Assembly: GCF_004367745.1 (NCBI RefSeq)
Contig: NZ_CP037993.1
Location: 4,650,001 to 4,714,000 of the forward strand
From: Herbaspirillum huttiense
GTDB taxonomy: Bacteria > Pseudomonadota > Gammaproteobacteria > Burkholderiales > Burkholderiaceae_D
DNA: 64,000 bases
Direction: 5' to 3'
A program made the translations under genes and the position numbers. Under the pieces are notes generated by a model. That model searched no databases. It worked only from the letters and a program-made list of their open reading frames with translations, and was not told where the DNA came from. Shown here piece by piece: positions 63,828 to 64,000 of the stretch (its first letter is position 1; every line of letters begins with the position of its first letter).

Positions 63828-64000
63828 TTACTGGATGGTGTACTTGAAATCGCCCTTCTTGCTGGCCGAGACCTTGATGCGGCTGATGCCCTGCCCTTCG
63901 GCCATGCGCGCCAATACGCTTTCGGCGATCTCCGGCAAGAGGCTGCCGTTGAGGATGTTGTCCACATTGCGCGCGCCGGAATCAACCTCGGTGCAGCGCG
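63828..64000 (-). CDS. tssH: T6SS ATPase ClpV, C-terminal fragment (partial)
   Basis: On the minus strand a frame enters from the window edge and ends at 63828. The readable 57 residues (CTEVDSGARNVDNILNGSLL, then PEIAESVLARMAEG and a final beta strand ending KYTIQ) match the C-terminal D2 small domain of ClpV, the AAA+ enzyme that disassembles contracted sheath. Walker motifs lie outside the window. The following vgrG on the same strand fits the T6SS order. Confidence 0.85.
   Translation of the reverse strand, partial: RCTEVDSGARNVDNILNGSLLPEIAESVLARMAEGQGISRIKVSASKKGDFKYTIQ

Overview
The window is about 64 kb of GC-rich DNA whose gene content fits a betaproteobacterium of the Oxalobacteraceae. 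A Herbaspirillum-type plant-associated strain is my best guess, inferred from gene content and order and not proven. It joins a large aromatic-catabolism region (about 1-33.8 kb) to most of one arm of a type VI secretion system (T6SS) locus (about 35.9-64 kb). No rRNA, tRNA, CRISPR array or insertion sequence was seen.

Region 1 (1-17.5 kb) holds protocatechuate and vanillate catabolism. It contains the end of pcaB, a fused pcaC-pcaD gene, a vanAB demethylase pair with a divergent MarR regulator, a livHMGF-type ABC transporter core, pcaIJF and the IclR regulator pcaR. A low-GC insert (HD phosphohydrolase, a DUF2515-like protein, a lipoprotein) sits between inverted copies of a structured repeat at 1756-2085 and 4812-5875.

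Region 2 (17.5-33.8 kb) holds a porin, a second ABC binding protein, and a long + strand operon. The operon encodes a crotonase, feruloyl-CoA synthetase, thiolase, SDR, 4HBT-type thioesterase, a complete ABC importer (binding protein, permease, permease-ATPase fusion, ATPase), a secreted DUF3237 protein, an acyl-CoA dehydrogenase and a MarR regulator. Together these read as a beta-oxidative route from hydroxycinnamates (ferulate, p-coumarate) to vanillate or 4-hydroxybenzoate. VanAB and the beta-ketoadipate enzymes of region 1 could then finish the job. Four sequences resembling the pseudomonad PcaR box lie in front of pcaI/pcaR, the porin/binding-protein pair and the hydroxycinnamate operon, suggesting one shared regulon.

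Region 3 (33.8-35.9 kb) holds a small DUF4148-like exported protein and a chemoreceptor.

Region 4 (35.9-64 kb) is T6SS. It contains vgrG with a phospholipase D effector and a probable Tli-type immunity gene, a membrane-anchored M15 peptidase, PAAR, a membrane protein with a degenerate ketosynthase-like domain, tssM, tagF, an OmpA-family protein and tssA. After these come a tandem array of DUF6708-like membrane proteins ending in a truncated third copy, two putative effectors, an FGE-like lipoprotein, a second vgrG and the 3' end of clpV (tssH). The effector/immunity genes are clearly lower in GC than the structural genes, as expected for exchangeable cargo.
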